Below, in pieces: positions 1-8,276 of a stretch of DNA of 64,000 nucleotides. A model generated the notes under the pieces. The model was not told the origin of the DNA. It did no database searches and saw nothing but the letters and a program-made list of their open reading frames with translations. The translations under genes were made by a program, and so were the position numbers. Each line of letters opens with the position of its first letter. The stretch's first letter is position 1. Source of the DNA: UBA2965 sp036526135 (GTDB taxonomy: Bacteria; Pseudomonadota; Gammaproteobacteria; Pseudomonadales; Azotimanducaceae); the NCBI GenBank assembly GCA_036526135.1, contig DATCZA010000010.1, forward strand, positions 1 to 64,000, in the 5' to 3' direction.

Positions 1-507
1 CAGGGCATCGAGCTGGAGCTGTCCGCGCTGTTGGCAGAGAACCTGACCCTGCGCGCCAACCTCGGCTGGATCGACGCCGAGTACAACGAGTTTCTGCTCG
101 ATCGGGACGGCAATCCGGACACCCCGCCCACGGATCTTTCCGGTCGGGACGTGGTTCGTGCTCCCGAGATCTCTGCCGGGATCGACCTGACCTACGACTA
201 CAGTCTGGGCGCGAGTGGAGGCCTTCGGTTCAACGTCAGCTTCCTCTATGAAGACGAGAATACCTACTACTACAACGACGACATCGGCTCGGAGTTCGAC
301 ACCGTGCTGGAGGAGCGCACGATCCTCAACGCCAGCATGACCTGGAGCAGCGCGGATGAGCGCTACTACGTCGGTGCGTTCGGCAAGAACCTGACCGACG
401 ACCGTTACCAGACGGCGGCCCAGGCCGTGGGCGTGCTCTGGACGTTCTCCAACTACGGACCGCCGCGCACCTACGGGGTCCAGGCGGGGATGCGCTTCGG
501 GCAGTAG
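1..507 (+). CDS. TonB-dependent outer-membrane receptor, C-terminal fragment
   Basis: The frame is open from the first base, so the N-terminal part lies outside the window. The visible 168 residues show alternating hydrophobic/polar beta-strand patterning, aromatic girdle residues, the transmembrane-strand motif with GAFGKNLTDDRY near residues 122-133, and a final strand YGVQAGMRF, all typical of the end of a TonB-dependent receptor barrel. The family imports siderophores, cobalamin or glycans across the outer membrane using TonB-ExbB-ExbD energy. Two residues (GQ) follow the usual terminal Phe, which is slightly atypical for BAM recognition. The substrate cannot be read from this fragment. 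A strong intrinsic terminator follows. Confidence 0.88.
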   Translation, partial: QGIELELSALLAENLTLRANLGWIDAEYNEFLLDRDGNPDTPPTDLSGRDVVRAPEISAGIDLTYDYSLGASGGLRFNVSFLYEDENTYYYNDDIGSEFDTVLEERTILNASMTWSSADERYYVGAFGKNLTDDRYQTAAQAVGVLWTFSNYGPPRTYGVQAGMRFGQ

Positions 508-528
508 CGGGTCCAATTCGCACAGCAG

Positions 529-556
529 ACGGGGCCGCTATCGGCCCCGTCTTCTA
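529..556 (+). terminator. Rho-independent terminator after the receptor gene
   Basis: A perfect 9-bp GC-rich stem (529-537 paired with 542-550) closes a 4-base loop and is followed by a short pyrimidine/T-rich tail. It sits 22 bases after the receptor stop codon. Confidence 0.8.
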
Positions 557-648
557 TCGCCGGACCGCAACCCCAAGGCAACTTGATCTCGCAGGGAGCC
601 GGCGCGGCTCCCGTTATCCTCATGGCTTTCCAGTTGAGGAAATCGATC

Positions 649-948
649 ATGAGGAAGGCCCTGTTGTCGTTCGCTGTGATGCTCACCTCTAATGCCTGGG
701 CCGAGTGTGCCTGTTTCTGTGCCGATGGCGCCCTCACCACCATGTGCACCACCGTGGCGGAGGCCAAGGCCAATGCTGGAATGTGCGCGGCGCGGGATCC
801 GGGAAGCTGCCCCGTCGGCCCGCTGCAGACGGAACGGGTCCGTTACGCGTCCCCCGAGGAAGGAGCCGTCAACTGTCGCGGCGCGCGAGTCTGGGATGCT
901 GCGCGGGGCACCTTCGCGGACGTACGGGTCTGCGACGTAGCGCCGTAG
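649..948 (+). CDS. Small secreted cysteine-rich protein of unknown function
   Basis: I do not recognise a family. The 99-residue product starts at ATG 649, preceded by a GAGGA Shine-Dalgarno eight bases upstream; the frame stays open upstream to an ATG at 583, but that one lacks a ribosome site. Residues 1-18 form a signal peptide (MRK, hydrophobic core, cleavage after AWA). The mature part has eight cysteines, the first three spaced C-x-C-x-C directly after the cleavage site, which suggests a small disulfide-bonded periplasmic or extracellular protein. It stands alone between a terminator and the amidase gene. Confidence 0.7.
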   Translation: MRKALLSFAVMLTSNAWAECACFCADGALTTMCTTVAEAKANAGMCAARDPGSCPVGPLQTERVRYASPEEGAVNCRGARVWDAARGTFADVRVCDVAP

Positions 949-1089
949 CCGAGCCTTACCGGGCCCTGCCTCCCTCGCGCTGAATTGGCGCCGTTTTCGG
1001 CTGGTCCGGCTTGCCGGTATAGTGGTTCAGCGGCCGCGGCGGTGGGTGTCCTTCACGCGGATGCGCTTTATTCACGGGAGGGCGCGGTA

Positions 1090-2511
1090 ATGAGCGGTGA
1101 GCTGTGGCGATTGAGTGCCGTCGAGCTGGCGGAGGGAATCCGCCAGGGTGAGTATTCCAGCCGGGATGTGGTGGCGAGCGTTTCTGCGCGGATCGCCGAT
1201 CGCAACCCGGAATTGAACGCCATCGTCTATGACTGCCGCGACGAAGCGCTGGCGGCCGCCGAGCGGGCCGATGCGACGCTGGCTGAAGGCTCCGAGGTGG
1301 GGCCGCTTCACGGTGTGCCGGTGACCATCAAGGAGAACGTGGACCAGGAGGGCAAGCCGACGCCCAACGGGGTCCGCGCCTTCGAGCAGATCATCGCACC
1401 CGCCGACGCTCCCCTCGTCACCAACCTGCGTAACGCGGGGGCCATCGTCATCGGGCGCACGAACACGCCCGAGCTCTCCATGCGGGCGACCACGGACAAC
1501 CCGCTGCACGGGCGGACGTACAATCCCTGGGATCCGGAAGCCAGCGCGGGAGGCTCATCGGGTGGTGCAGGCGCCGCGGCAGCGGCCGGTTTCGGCCCCA
1601 TCCATCACGGCAACGACATCGGCGGCTCCCTGCGCTTTCCGTCATTCTGCAACGGCGTCACCAGCGTCAAACCGACATTTGGCAGGATTCCGAGCTATAA
1701 CCCCTCGATGACGGGGGAACGGGGAATGCTGGCACAGCTGATGTCCGTGCAGGGGGCGATTTGCCGGGAGGTTCGCGACGTGCGCCTGGCCACGCGAGTC
1801 ATGGCCCATGGAGATCCCAGAGATCCGTGGTGGGTGCCCGCCCCGTTTGAGGGTGAGCCGGCACCTCGCCGCGTCGCGTTCACCAAGGAGAATTACGGCT
1901 ATCCGATTCACCCGGAGCTGCTCTCGGCTCTGGATCGGGCGGCGGCTCACCTCGTCGATGCCGGCTACCAGGTGGAGGAGGTGACAACGCCGTCCATTGC
2001 GGAACCCGCCCAGGGCTGGTTCGACGTCGCGATATACGAGATGAAGGAAACCATCGGCCCGGTGGTGGAGCAGTATGGCAGCGAAACGCTCAAGCAGATC
2101 TTCCACTGGTACTACGACTTCGGCGATCTGGTGGACGCGGACGGCTATCGCGAGGCGATCGCCGCTCGCACCACGTTGACGCGGCGCTGGAACCTGTTTC
2201 TGGACGAGTACCCGCTCGTTCTCAGCCCGTTTCTCATGCGGCCAACCTATCCGTGGAACTACGATGCGGTCAGCTATGAGCAGGCGCACGATCTCTTCAA
2301 CTCGGGCATCTACAGCTTCGGCATCAACTATCTGGGGCTCCCCGCGGGGGTTGTTCCCGTTGGTCTGGTGGAAGGTCTGCCGGCGGGGGTGCAGATCGTT
2401 GGTCGGCGTTTCCGGGAAGATCTGATTCTCGATGCCATGGAGGCCGTGGAGGCCCGGGTTGGCGTGCTGGCCCACGAGCTGTGGCGGTCCGAGGCCCCAG
2501 CCGCCAGCTGA
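1090..2511 (+). CDS. Amidase (amidase-signature family)
   Basis: A 473-residue amidase-signature hydrolase that cleaves carboxamide bonds, releasing ammonia or an amine. The Ser-cisSer-Lys triad is visible: Lys81 in VTIKENVD, Ser156 in the GGSSGG loop, and nucleophile Ser180 in DIGGS, with the usual 24-residue spacing between the two serines. Start ATG 1090 follows a GGGAGGG ribosome site; the open frame extends further upstream without a better start. A TATAGT -10-like hexamer lies at 1018-1023. It is not near gatB/gatC, so it is more likely a stand-alone catabolic amidase than GatA. Substrate unknown. Confidence 0.9.
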   Translation: MSGELWRLSAVELAEGIRQGEYSSRDVVASVSARIADRNPELNAIVYDCRDEALAAAERADATLAEGSEVGPLHGVPVTIKENVDQEGKPTPNGVRAFEQIIAPADAPLVTNLRNAGAIVIGRTNTPELSMRATTDNPLHGRTYNPWDPEASAGGSSGGAGAAAAAGFGPIHHGNDIGGSLRFPSFCNGVTSVKPTFGRIPSYNPSMTGERGMLAQLMSVQGAICREVRDVRLATRVMAHGDPRDPWWVPAPFEGEPAPRRVAFTKENYGYPIHPELLSALDRAAAHLVDAGYQVEEVTTPSIAEPAQGWFDVAIYEMKETIGPVVEQYGSETLKQIFHWYYDFGDLVDADGYREAIAARTTLTRRWNLFLDEYPLVLSPFLMRPTYPWNYDAVSYEQAHDLFNSGIYSFGINYLGLPAGVVPVGLVEGLPAGVQIVGRRFREDLILDAMEAVEARVGVLAHELWRSEAPAAS

Positions 2512-2518
2512 TACCCGG

Positions 2519-3199
2519 ATGCGAAGCATCAGCGTTCTGATACCCGTCCTGAACGACGCAGCCGCCTTGCGCCGATTGCTCGACCGCCTGGAGGCCCTGG
2601 TTTCGGAGTCGATCATCGGGTGCGAGATCGTCGTGATCGATGGCGGCAGCACCGACGGCTCGCAGAACGTCTGCGCCGAGCGCGATTGCCTCGTCATTCA
2701 ATCCGCGGGCGGCAGGGGCCGGCAACTGCAAGCGGGTTTCGAGGCGAGCTCCGGCGATCTGATCTGGATGCTGCATGCCGACACTGATCCGGATTCTGAA
2801 GCGCTTAAATACCTTGTTACCCTCGATGCTCCGGCGTGGGGGCGCTTTGACGTCCGGTTTGCGGACGGGCCGCCCTTTCTCTCAGTGGTGGCGACGTTGA
2901 TGAACTGGCGCTCCCGGATGACCGGTATAGCCACTGGGGATCAGGCCATCTTCGCCCACCGCTCGTTGCTCGAAGCGATTGGCGGAGTGCCACGCCAGGC
3001 GCTGATGGAGGACATCGAGCTGTCGAAACGTCTCAAAACCCGTATGCGCCCGCTCTGCTCGCGCCATATCGTGGAGACCTCGGGGCGTCGCTGGGAAGCC
3101 CGCGGCGTGATCCGCACCATATTGAGCATGTGGCGGTTTCGTCTGCGCTACTGGATCGGAGCCGATCCCGAGCGCCTGGCCGCCGAGTACTACTCGTGA
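2519..3199 (+). CDS. Family-2 glycosyltransferase, rSAM/selenodomain-associated type 2 (arsenosugar-type)
   Basis: A 226-residue GT-A fold enzyme. The N-terminus has the family-2 pattern ISVLIPVLND, then VVIDGGSTDGS (about residues 43-53) and the metal-binding MLHADTDP near 84-91; the C-terminal part has the ATGDQAIF and MEDIELSKRL motifs characteristic of the TIGR04283 group. The group occurs beside the next gene's family and radical-SAM enzymes, and has been annotated for arsenosugar biosynthesis. Start ATG 2519 lies 7 bases after the amidase stop. The 3' end overlaps the next start as GTGA. Confidence 0.85.
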   Translation: MRSISVLIPVLNDAAALRRLLDRLEALVSESIIGCEIVVIDGGSTDGSQNVCAERDCLVIQSAGGRGRQLQAGFEASSGDLIWMLHADTDPDSEALKYLVTLDAPAWGRFDVRFADGPPFLSVVATLMNWRSRMTGIATGDQAIFAHRSLLEAIGGVPRQALMEDIELSKRLKTRMRPLCSRHIVETSGRRWEARGVIRTILSMWRFRLRYWIGADPERLAAEYYS

Positions 3200-3810
3200 G
3201 CCATCTGGGAACGTTGTGCATCTTCGCGCGCGCGCCGGAGCGAGGCGCTGTGAAGACGCGCCTGGCTGCGCGAATCGGTGCCGATGCTGCGTTGGCCGCC
3301 TATCAGCGCCTCGTTGACCTTGCACTCTCCCGCTACGCTGCACTCCCCGATCTCCGCTCCGAGCTCTGGGTAAGCGGCGATCGTTGCTTGCCGGAAGTGC
3401 GCGGGTGGTCGGCGGACTGGGGCCTGCCGTTGTTCGAGCAGCGTGGTGGCGATCTGGGAGAGCGCATGGCCGCAGCCATGGCCCACGGCTGTGCCCGGGA
3501 CGTTGCAACGCTGATCGTTGGAATCGACTGTCCATGCATTGACGGCGCCTATGTGCGCGCTGCGGCCCAAACGCTTCTCACGACGGATCTCGTTCTGGCA
3601 CCCGCGGAGGACGGCGGTTACGGGCTGATCGGGCTGCGGCGGCCAATGCCCGAGCTGTTCCGGGGCGTGGCGTGGGGCAGCAGCAGCGTCCTCGCCGAAA
3701 CGCTGGTGAAAGCCGAGAGGCTGCGGCTTCGATACGAGCTGCTCGAAACCGTCTGGGACGTGGATGACGCGGCGGACTGGGAGCGATTTCTCGAGTCCGG
3801 CTACGGGTGA
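3196..3810 (+). CDS. rSAM/selenodomain-associated transferase 1 (arsenosugar-type nucleotidyl/glycosyl transferase)
   Basis: A 204-residue DUF2064/TIGR04282 protein. Motifs in order: FARAPERG-VKTRLA near the N-terminus (nucleotide-binding loop of the GT-A/nucleotidyltransferase fold), GGDLGERM, IVGIDCPCI, and APAEDGGYGLIGL followed by the DVDDAAD end motif. Start GTG 3196 overlaps the upstream stop by 4 bases, so the two transferases are translationally coupled. Families of this pair act with arsenic-modifying or selenodomain radical-SAM proteins; none is encoded in this window, so the acceptor is unknown. Confidence 0.86.
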   Translation: MSHLGTLCIFARAPERGAVKTRLAARIGADAALAAYQRLVDLALSRYAALPDLRSELWVSGDRCLPEVRGWSADWGLPLFEQRGGDLGERMAAAMAHGCARDVATLIVGIDCPCIDGAYVRAAAQTLLTTDLVLAPAEDGGYGLIGLRRPMPELFRGVAWGSSSVLAETLVKAERLRLRYELLETVWDVDDAADWERFLESGYG

Positions 3811-3841
3811 ATCTTGGGGAGCCGGGCGATGCGTGCTTCGA

Positions 3842-4258
3842 TCAGGCGCCTGCCGCGTTCTCGGCAGCGATGCCTCTGATCCTGCCGACCATCGCACGCA
3901 ACCCGTTTCCCCGGCTGGGGCTGAGATGCTGGAGCAGCTCCAGCTCCTCGAAGAGGGCTTCCACGTCGAATGCCAGAATCTCGGCGGGCGAGCGTTTGTC
4001 GAAAGCAGCAAGGATGATCGCGATCAGTCCCCGGACGATGTGCGCGTCACTGTCGATGGCGAAGGTGAGCCTGTCGGCAACCGGGTCGTAGGCGGCTACC
4101 AGCCACACCTGGCTCTGGCAGCCGCGCACCAGGTTGTCCTCGGTCTTCAGGGCGGCGTCCAGCGGTGGAAGGTCACGCCCGATCTCGATGACGAAGCGGT
4201 ATTTGTCCTCCCAGGAATCGAAAAACGCAAAGCTGTCGCGGATGTCGCCGATGTCCAT
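3842..4258 (-). CDS. sufE: SufE, sulfur acceptor for cysteine desulfurase SufS
   Basis: A 138-residue SufE-family protein. The persulfide-accepting cysteine is Cys47 in the conserved VRGCQSQVW loop, preceded by the acidic helix WEDKYRFVIEIGRDLPPL. It takes sulfur from the SufS active-site cysteine and passes it to the SufBCD scaffold. Last gene of the suf operon, starting 3 bases after the sufT stop. Confidence 0.95.
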   Translation of the reverse strand: MDIGDIRDSFAFFDSWEDKYRFVIEIGRDLPPLDAALKTEDNLVRGCQSQVWLVAAYDPVADRLTFAIDSDAHIVRGLIAIILAAFDKRSPAEILAFDVEALFEELELLQHLSPSRGNGLRAMVGRIRGIAAENAAGA

Positions 4259-4261
4259 GGA

Positions 4262-4786
4262 TCAGAACAGGCCGAGCTCCAGCTGGGCTTCCGCGGTCAT
4301 CATGTCCCGGGACCAGGGCGGATCGAAGACGAGCTCCACGTCCACGGATTCGACGTAGGGAACCCTTCCGACCCTGGATTTGATGTCCTCGACCAGCACG
4401 GGTCCCATCCCGCAACCCGGTGCGGTGAGGGTCATGGCGATGTGAACGTGCCGGTCGGTCAGCCTGCAATCGTAAATCAGCCCGAGATCGACGACGTTGA
4501 CGGGGATCTCCGGATCGTAAACCGTTGCCAAGGCGGCCTTGACCTGCTCCATGTCGACCTTGCCATCCGCAGGAGGCTCGAATTCGAGGGTCTGGGGCTC
4601 GAACCCCAAAGCGTCAGCATCGGCACTGTCCACACGAGCCATGTTGCCGTTCATGATCACGGTGTACGTCCCGCCGAGATTCTGGGTCAACGTCACAAAG
4701 GTGTTGGATGGGATCGTGATGGGATCACCTGTCGGGACGAGCCTTGCCGGGCACTCCCTGGTGGTGGCGATGATGCGCTTTTCCAC
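4262..4786 (-). CDS. sufT: SufT, Fe-S cluster assembly accessory protein (MIP18/PaaD-like)
   Basis: A 174-residue protein of the long SufT type: an N-terminal extension with FVTLTQNLGGTYTV (residues 30-43) followed by a DUF59/MIP18 domain containing DPEIPVNVVDLGLIYD at 91-106 and TAPGCGMG at 121-128, where Cys125 is the family's conserved cysteine. SufT proteins help mature Fe-S proteins when demand is high. I chose the GTG at 4786, which gives the family-like start (V/M)EKRIIATTRE and leaves 14 bases after sufA. An in-frame ATG at 4834 would overlap sufA by 34 bases and add an unconserved stretch. Confidence 0.9.
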   Translation of the reverse strand: MEKRIIATTRECPARLVPTGDPITIPSNTFVTLTQNLGGTYTVIMNGNMARVDSADADALGFEPQTLEFEPPADGKVDMEQVKAALATVYDPEIPVNVVDLGLIYDCRLTDRHVHIAMTLTAPGCGMGPVLVEDIKSRVGRVPYVESVDVELVFDPPWSRDMMTAEAQLELGLF

Positions 4787-4800
4787 CGGCCGGTCGCTCT

Positions 4801-5157
4801 CTAGGAACCTGCGATGGAGAAGCTTTCCCCGCAACCGCAGTGAGACTCGGCGTTGGGGTTCTTGAACTTGAGGCTCGAGTTCAGGCCCTCGGTCACGTAA
4901 TCGACCTCCGTGCCGCTCACCATGGGCAGGTCGTCGGTGCTCACGTAGAGGCTCAGAGAATCGGCAACCTCGAACGCCCGGTCGTTCTCTGCAGGCTCGT
5001 CCAGGTAATCCAGAGTGTACATGTAGCCGTTGCAGCCGCTTTCCTTGACGCCCAGCCGCAGATATTTGTGGCCGGACGTGGCGATCTGGCTCCGGATGTG
5101 GGCAGCCGCGGCGGGCGTCACCGCGATCTGGGTGGGTTCGAAGGTGCGAACGCTCAT
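4801..5157 (-). CDS. sufA: SufA/IscA-type (HesB family) Fe-S carrier
   Basis: A 118-residue A-type carrier. The three ligand cysteines are present: Cys42 in KESGCNGYMY and Cys107/Cys109 in CGCG. It receives clusters from SufBCD and hands them to target proteins. ATG 5157 is preceded by a strong purine-rich ribosome site (AAGAGGAGA) that is part of a short repeated AGGAG stretch. An upstream in-frame ATG at 5223 would only translate that site. It lies 31 bases downstream of sufS. Confidence 0.94.
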   Translation of the reverse strand: MSVRTFEPTQIAVTPAAAAHIRSQIATSGHKYLRLGVKESGCNGYMYTLDYLDEPAENDRAFEVADSLSLYVSTDDLPMVSGTEVDYVTEGLNSSLKFKNPNAESHCGCGESFSIAGS

Positions 5158-5188
5158 GATTCTCCTCTTGCTCCTCCTCTTGCTTGGG

Positions 5189-6403
5189 TCACACGAAAGA
5201 CAGAGCTTTGCGCAACGCGGCAACGAATCGTTCCACGTCGGCTTCCGAATTATACAGACCCAGAGAAGCTCGGATGGTGCCGGGAATCCCCAGACGCTGC
5301 ATCAACGGCATGGCGCAATGGTGACCCGTACGCACGGCGACACCCTGCTGGTCGAGCAGCGTGCCGATGTCGTGCGGATGGCTGTTGTCCACCAGGAAGG
5401 ACACCACCGACGATCGTTCGGCGGGCTCGCCGATGAGCCGGACGCCGTCCATCTGCCGCAGCTGGCTGAGCGTCAGATCGACCAGGTGATCCTCGTGAAG
5501 GCGGGCGTCATCCCGTGGCACGTTGCTCAGGTAGTCCACGGCGGCCGAGAGGCCGATGGCGCCGGCGATGTTGGGGGTGCCTGCTTCGAACTTGTAGGGC
5601 AGCCGGTTGTAGGTGCTCTCTTCGAGGGAGACGTGCTCGATCATCTCGCCGCCTCCCTGCCATGGGGGCATCGCATCGAGCAGCGATTCGCGTCCGAAGA
5701 GCACGCCGGTGCCGGTGGGGCCGAACATCTTGTGGCCTGAGAACGCGTAAAAGTCGCAATCCAGCGCGCGGACGTCCACCGGCAGGTGGGCGACTGCCTG
5801 GGCGCCGTCGATCAGCGTTGCGGCGCCCGCGCTCCTGGCAAGCTCGACGATCTGCCTGACGGGGTTAATTGTCCCGAGCGCGTTGGAGACGTGTCCTATG
5901 GCGACCATCTGCGTACGTTCGCTGAGTTTTGCCCGAAAGTCCTCGAGGTCGATGTCTCCGGATTCGGTGATCTCCGCGGCCACGAGGCGCGCGCCCGTCC
6001 GCTGCGCGAGCATCTGCCAGGGGACGATGTTGGAGTGGTGCTCGAGGTGAGAGATCAGAATCTCATCGCCGGCGGTCAAGCGTTGGGTGAAGCAGCTGGC
6101 CACGAGGTTGATGGCTTCGGTGGTGCCCCGTGTGAAGACGATCTCGCTGGTCGACGTCGCGTTGATGAACTGACGCACGCGTTCCCGTGCATCCTCGAAC
6201 GCTCGGGTTGCCTCGTCGGAGAGCGCGTGCGCGGCTCGGTGGACGTTTGCGTTGCAGGTCCGATAGTAGGCGTCGATGGCATGGAGCACGGCTTCCGGCT
6301 TCTGGGAAGTCGCGGCATTGTCGAGATACACCAAAGGTGCCCCGTTGACCTCGCGTCCGAGGATGGGAAAGTCCAGCCGCAGTCGGTCGACGTCGAAGCT
6401 CAT
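5189..6403 (-). CDS. sufS: SufS cysteine desulfurase
   Basis: A 404-residue class V aminotransferase-fold, PLP-dependent enzyme that converts cysteine to alanine and an enzyme-bound persulfide. The PLP lysine is Lys225 in the FSGHKMFGPTGTG motif, and the catalytic cysteine is Cys363 in RTGHHCAMP, in the short-loop arrangement of SufS (type II) rather than IscS. The ATG overlaps the sufD stop by 4 bases (ATGA), indicating coupled translation. SufE, its usual activator, is encoded two genes downstream. Confidence 0.97.
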   Translation of the reverse strand: MSFDVDRLRLDFPILGREVNGAPLVYLDNAATSQKPEAVLHAIDAYYRTCNANVHRAAHALSDEATRAFEDARERVRQFINATSTSEIVFTRGTTEAINLVASCFTQRLTAGDEILISHLEHHSNIVPWQMLAQRTGARLVAAEITESGDIDLEDFRAKLSERTQMVAIGHVSNALGTINPVRQIVELARSAGAATLIDGAQAVAHLPVDVRALDCDFYAFSGHKMFGPTGTGVLFGRESLLDAMPPWQGGGEMIEHVSLEESTYNRLPYKFEAGTPNIAGAIGLSAAVDYLSNVPRDDARLHEDHLVDLTLSQLRQMDGVRLIGEPAERSSVVSFLVDNSHPHDIGTLLDQQGVAVRTGHHCAMPLMQRLGIPGTIRASLGLYNSEADVERFVAALRKALSFV

Positions 6404-7533
6404 TGGAGGGCTTCCCGGATCCGCGCCATGACGGCATCAGCGAATGGCCCCTTGATGCACTCCCGGAGGAATCCGTTGCACAGCAGCAGCCGTGCCTGGG
6501 CCTCCGGAACGCCGCGCGAGCGAAGGTAGAAGAGGCTTTCCTCGGAGAGCTGCCCGACCGTTGCGCCGTGGGCGCAGCGAACGTCGTCGGTGTAGATCTC
6601 GAGCTCGGGCTTGGTGTCGATCTCGGCCTGAGGGTGCAGTGAGAGGTTTCGATTGGTCAGGGTGGCATCGCTTGCGGTGGCGCCCTCGTGAATGTGGATC
6701 CTGCCGTTGAACACGCAACGGCTGCGGCCGGTTCCGATGCCGTGGACCTTTTGTCGGCTCACGGTGTCGCGCGAGCGGTGCTCGACCACGAACTGCTGAT
6801 CGATGTGGCTGCCCTCGTCGGCGAGGAAAGCGGCCGTTACGTTCGCTGTCGCTCCGGGCCCGGCCAGCACGAAATGGCAATCGCTGCGCCGGCGGCGACC
6901 GCCGAAGTGATGCTGGTTCAGCTCGTAGGCTGCATTATCGGCCAGGATCGCGACGAGCAGTGACCAATGCGCCGCCAGGCGGTCCAGGGCGCAACGTGCA
7001 TGCCGGACCCGTCCGCCGGCCTCTACCCGCACGACGATGAGCTGGCCGTTGCTCGGCCCGGTCGGTGCGCTTTCCTGCAGCTCGACCTCGGCGCCCGCCG
7101 CCACGTGGATGAACGTGGCCTGATTGGCGTTACTACCCGATTTTAGAATCAGAGGCTGCGGCAGGCTTTCTGCGACGTGGCAGAAGGTCCCGACGCTGCC
7201 GTTGAGAAGGGCAAGATCCGCGAGAGGATAACGATCGGGATCGATCTCCCCCGCCATGGCGGCAACGGTGACAGCCTGGTCCGCGGTCAGCTCGCCCATA
7301 GGGCAGACCGTGATGCCCGGCTGATCGGCATTGTGAATCTCGGGTGCGGGGCCATCGGCATGCGCTGCCTCGACGAGGGCCGTCACGAACGGCTGGATGG
7401 GCGTGTACTTCCAGTATTCCCTTATCGCGGGGGCAGTCAGCCCTCGATCCAGGCGCGCGAGCCCGGCTTGCGCGTCGAACCAGGACGGTGCGGTACCGGC
7501 CAGATCCCTCATTTGCGCGGTCGCGTCGCTCAT
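6400..7533 (-). CDS. sufD: SufD, scaffold subunit of the SufBCD complex
   Basis: A 377-residue beta-helical SufD protein. The C-terminal part has the conserved core with AHGATVGQLSEESLFYLRSRG and a following ARLLLCNGF helix, matching the SufB/SufD family. Together with SufB it forms the heterodimer bound by two SufC ATPases. I chose ATG 7533 (MSDATAQ), which gives a 4-base ATGA overlap with the sufC stop. An in-frame ATG 12 bases upstream is also possible. Confidence 0.94.
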   Translation of the reverse strand: MSDATAQMRDLAGTAPSWFDAQAGLARLDRGLTAPAIREYWKYTPIQPFVTALVEAAHADGPAPEIHNADQPGITVCPMGELTADQAVTVAAMAGEIDPDRYPLADLALLNGSVGTFCHVAESLPQPLILKSGSNANQATFIHVAAGAEVELQESAPTGPSNGQLIVVRVEAGGRVRHARCALDRLAAHWSLLVAILADNAAYELNQHHFGGRRRRSDCHFVLAGPGATANVTAAFLADEGSHIDQQFVVEHRSRDTVSRQKVHGIGTGRSRCVFNGRIHIHEGATASDATLTNRNLSLHPQAEIDTKPELEIYTDDVRCAHGATVGQLSEESLFYLRSRGVPEAQARLLLCNGFLRECIKGPFADAVMARIREALQ

Positions 7534-8276
7534 TCGGTGATCCATCCGTATCCCTTCTCTTCGAGTTCCAGCGCCAGCTCCTTCCCGCCCGACCTCACGA
7601 TCTGGCCCTGTGACAGAACGTGCACGGCGTCGGGCACGATGTAGTTGAGAAGCCTCTGGTAGTGCGTGATGAGCAGCACGGCGTTGCCCGGCGCGCTGAA
7701 ACGGTTCACGCCTGCGGCGACGACCTGAAGCGCGTCGATGTCCAGCCCCGAATCGGTCTCGTCGAGGACCGCCAGCCTTGGTTGGAGCAGCAGCAGCTGA
7801 AGGATCTCGTTGCGCTTCTTCTCGCCACCCGAGAAACCCTCGTTAACGCCACGCTTCAAGAATTCGGGGTTGAGATCGAGGTCCGTGGCGACCGTACGGA
7901 CCGCCTTCATGAACTCCACGGTGCTCAGGGGTTGTTCGCCGCGGGCCGCGTGAAGGCTGTCCACCGAGGCCTTGAGAAACTCCATGTTGCTCACCCCGGG
8001 GATCTCTACGGGGTACTGGAAAGCGAGGAAGATGCCAAGATGAGCGATCTCGTCCGGCTCCAGGTGGGCGATGTCCTGATCCAGAAACGAGATGCTGCCG
8101 CCGGTGATCTGAAAACCCGGCCGTCCGGCCAGGACGCTGGCCAGCGTGCTTTTGCCGGACCCGTTCGGACCCATGATCGCGTGAACCTCACCAGACTCTA
8201 TGCGCAGGTTCAACCCTTTCAGGATTTCTTTCTCGGCGACGGTGACGTGGAGATCGCGGACTTCGAGAAAGCTCAT
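7530..8276 (-). CDS. sufC: SufC, ABC-type ATPase of the SufBCD complex
   Basis: A 248-residue cytosolic ABC ATPase. Walker A GPNGSGKST is at 36-44, the Q-loop lies in FLAFQYPVEIPG, the SufC-typical signature FSGGEKKRNE starts at 148, and Walker B LAVLDETDSG is at 168-177. ATP hydrolysis by SufC drives the rearrangement of SufB/SufD that allows cluster assembly. ATG 8276 overlaps the sufB stop as ATGA; the frame is open further upstream but inside sufB. Confidence 0.97.
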   Translation of the reverse strand: MSFLEVRDLHVTVAEKEILKGLNLRIESGEVHAIMGPNGSGKSTLASVLAGRPGFQITGGSISFLDQDIAHLEPDEIAHLGIFLAFQYPVEIPGVSNMEFLKASVDSLHAARGEQPLSTVEFMKAVRTVATDLDLNPEFLKRGVNEGFSGGEKKRNEILQLLLLQPRLAVLDETDSGLDIDALQVVAAGVNRFSAPGNAVLLITHYQRLLNYIVPDAVHVLSQGQIVRSGGKELALELEEKGYGWITE

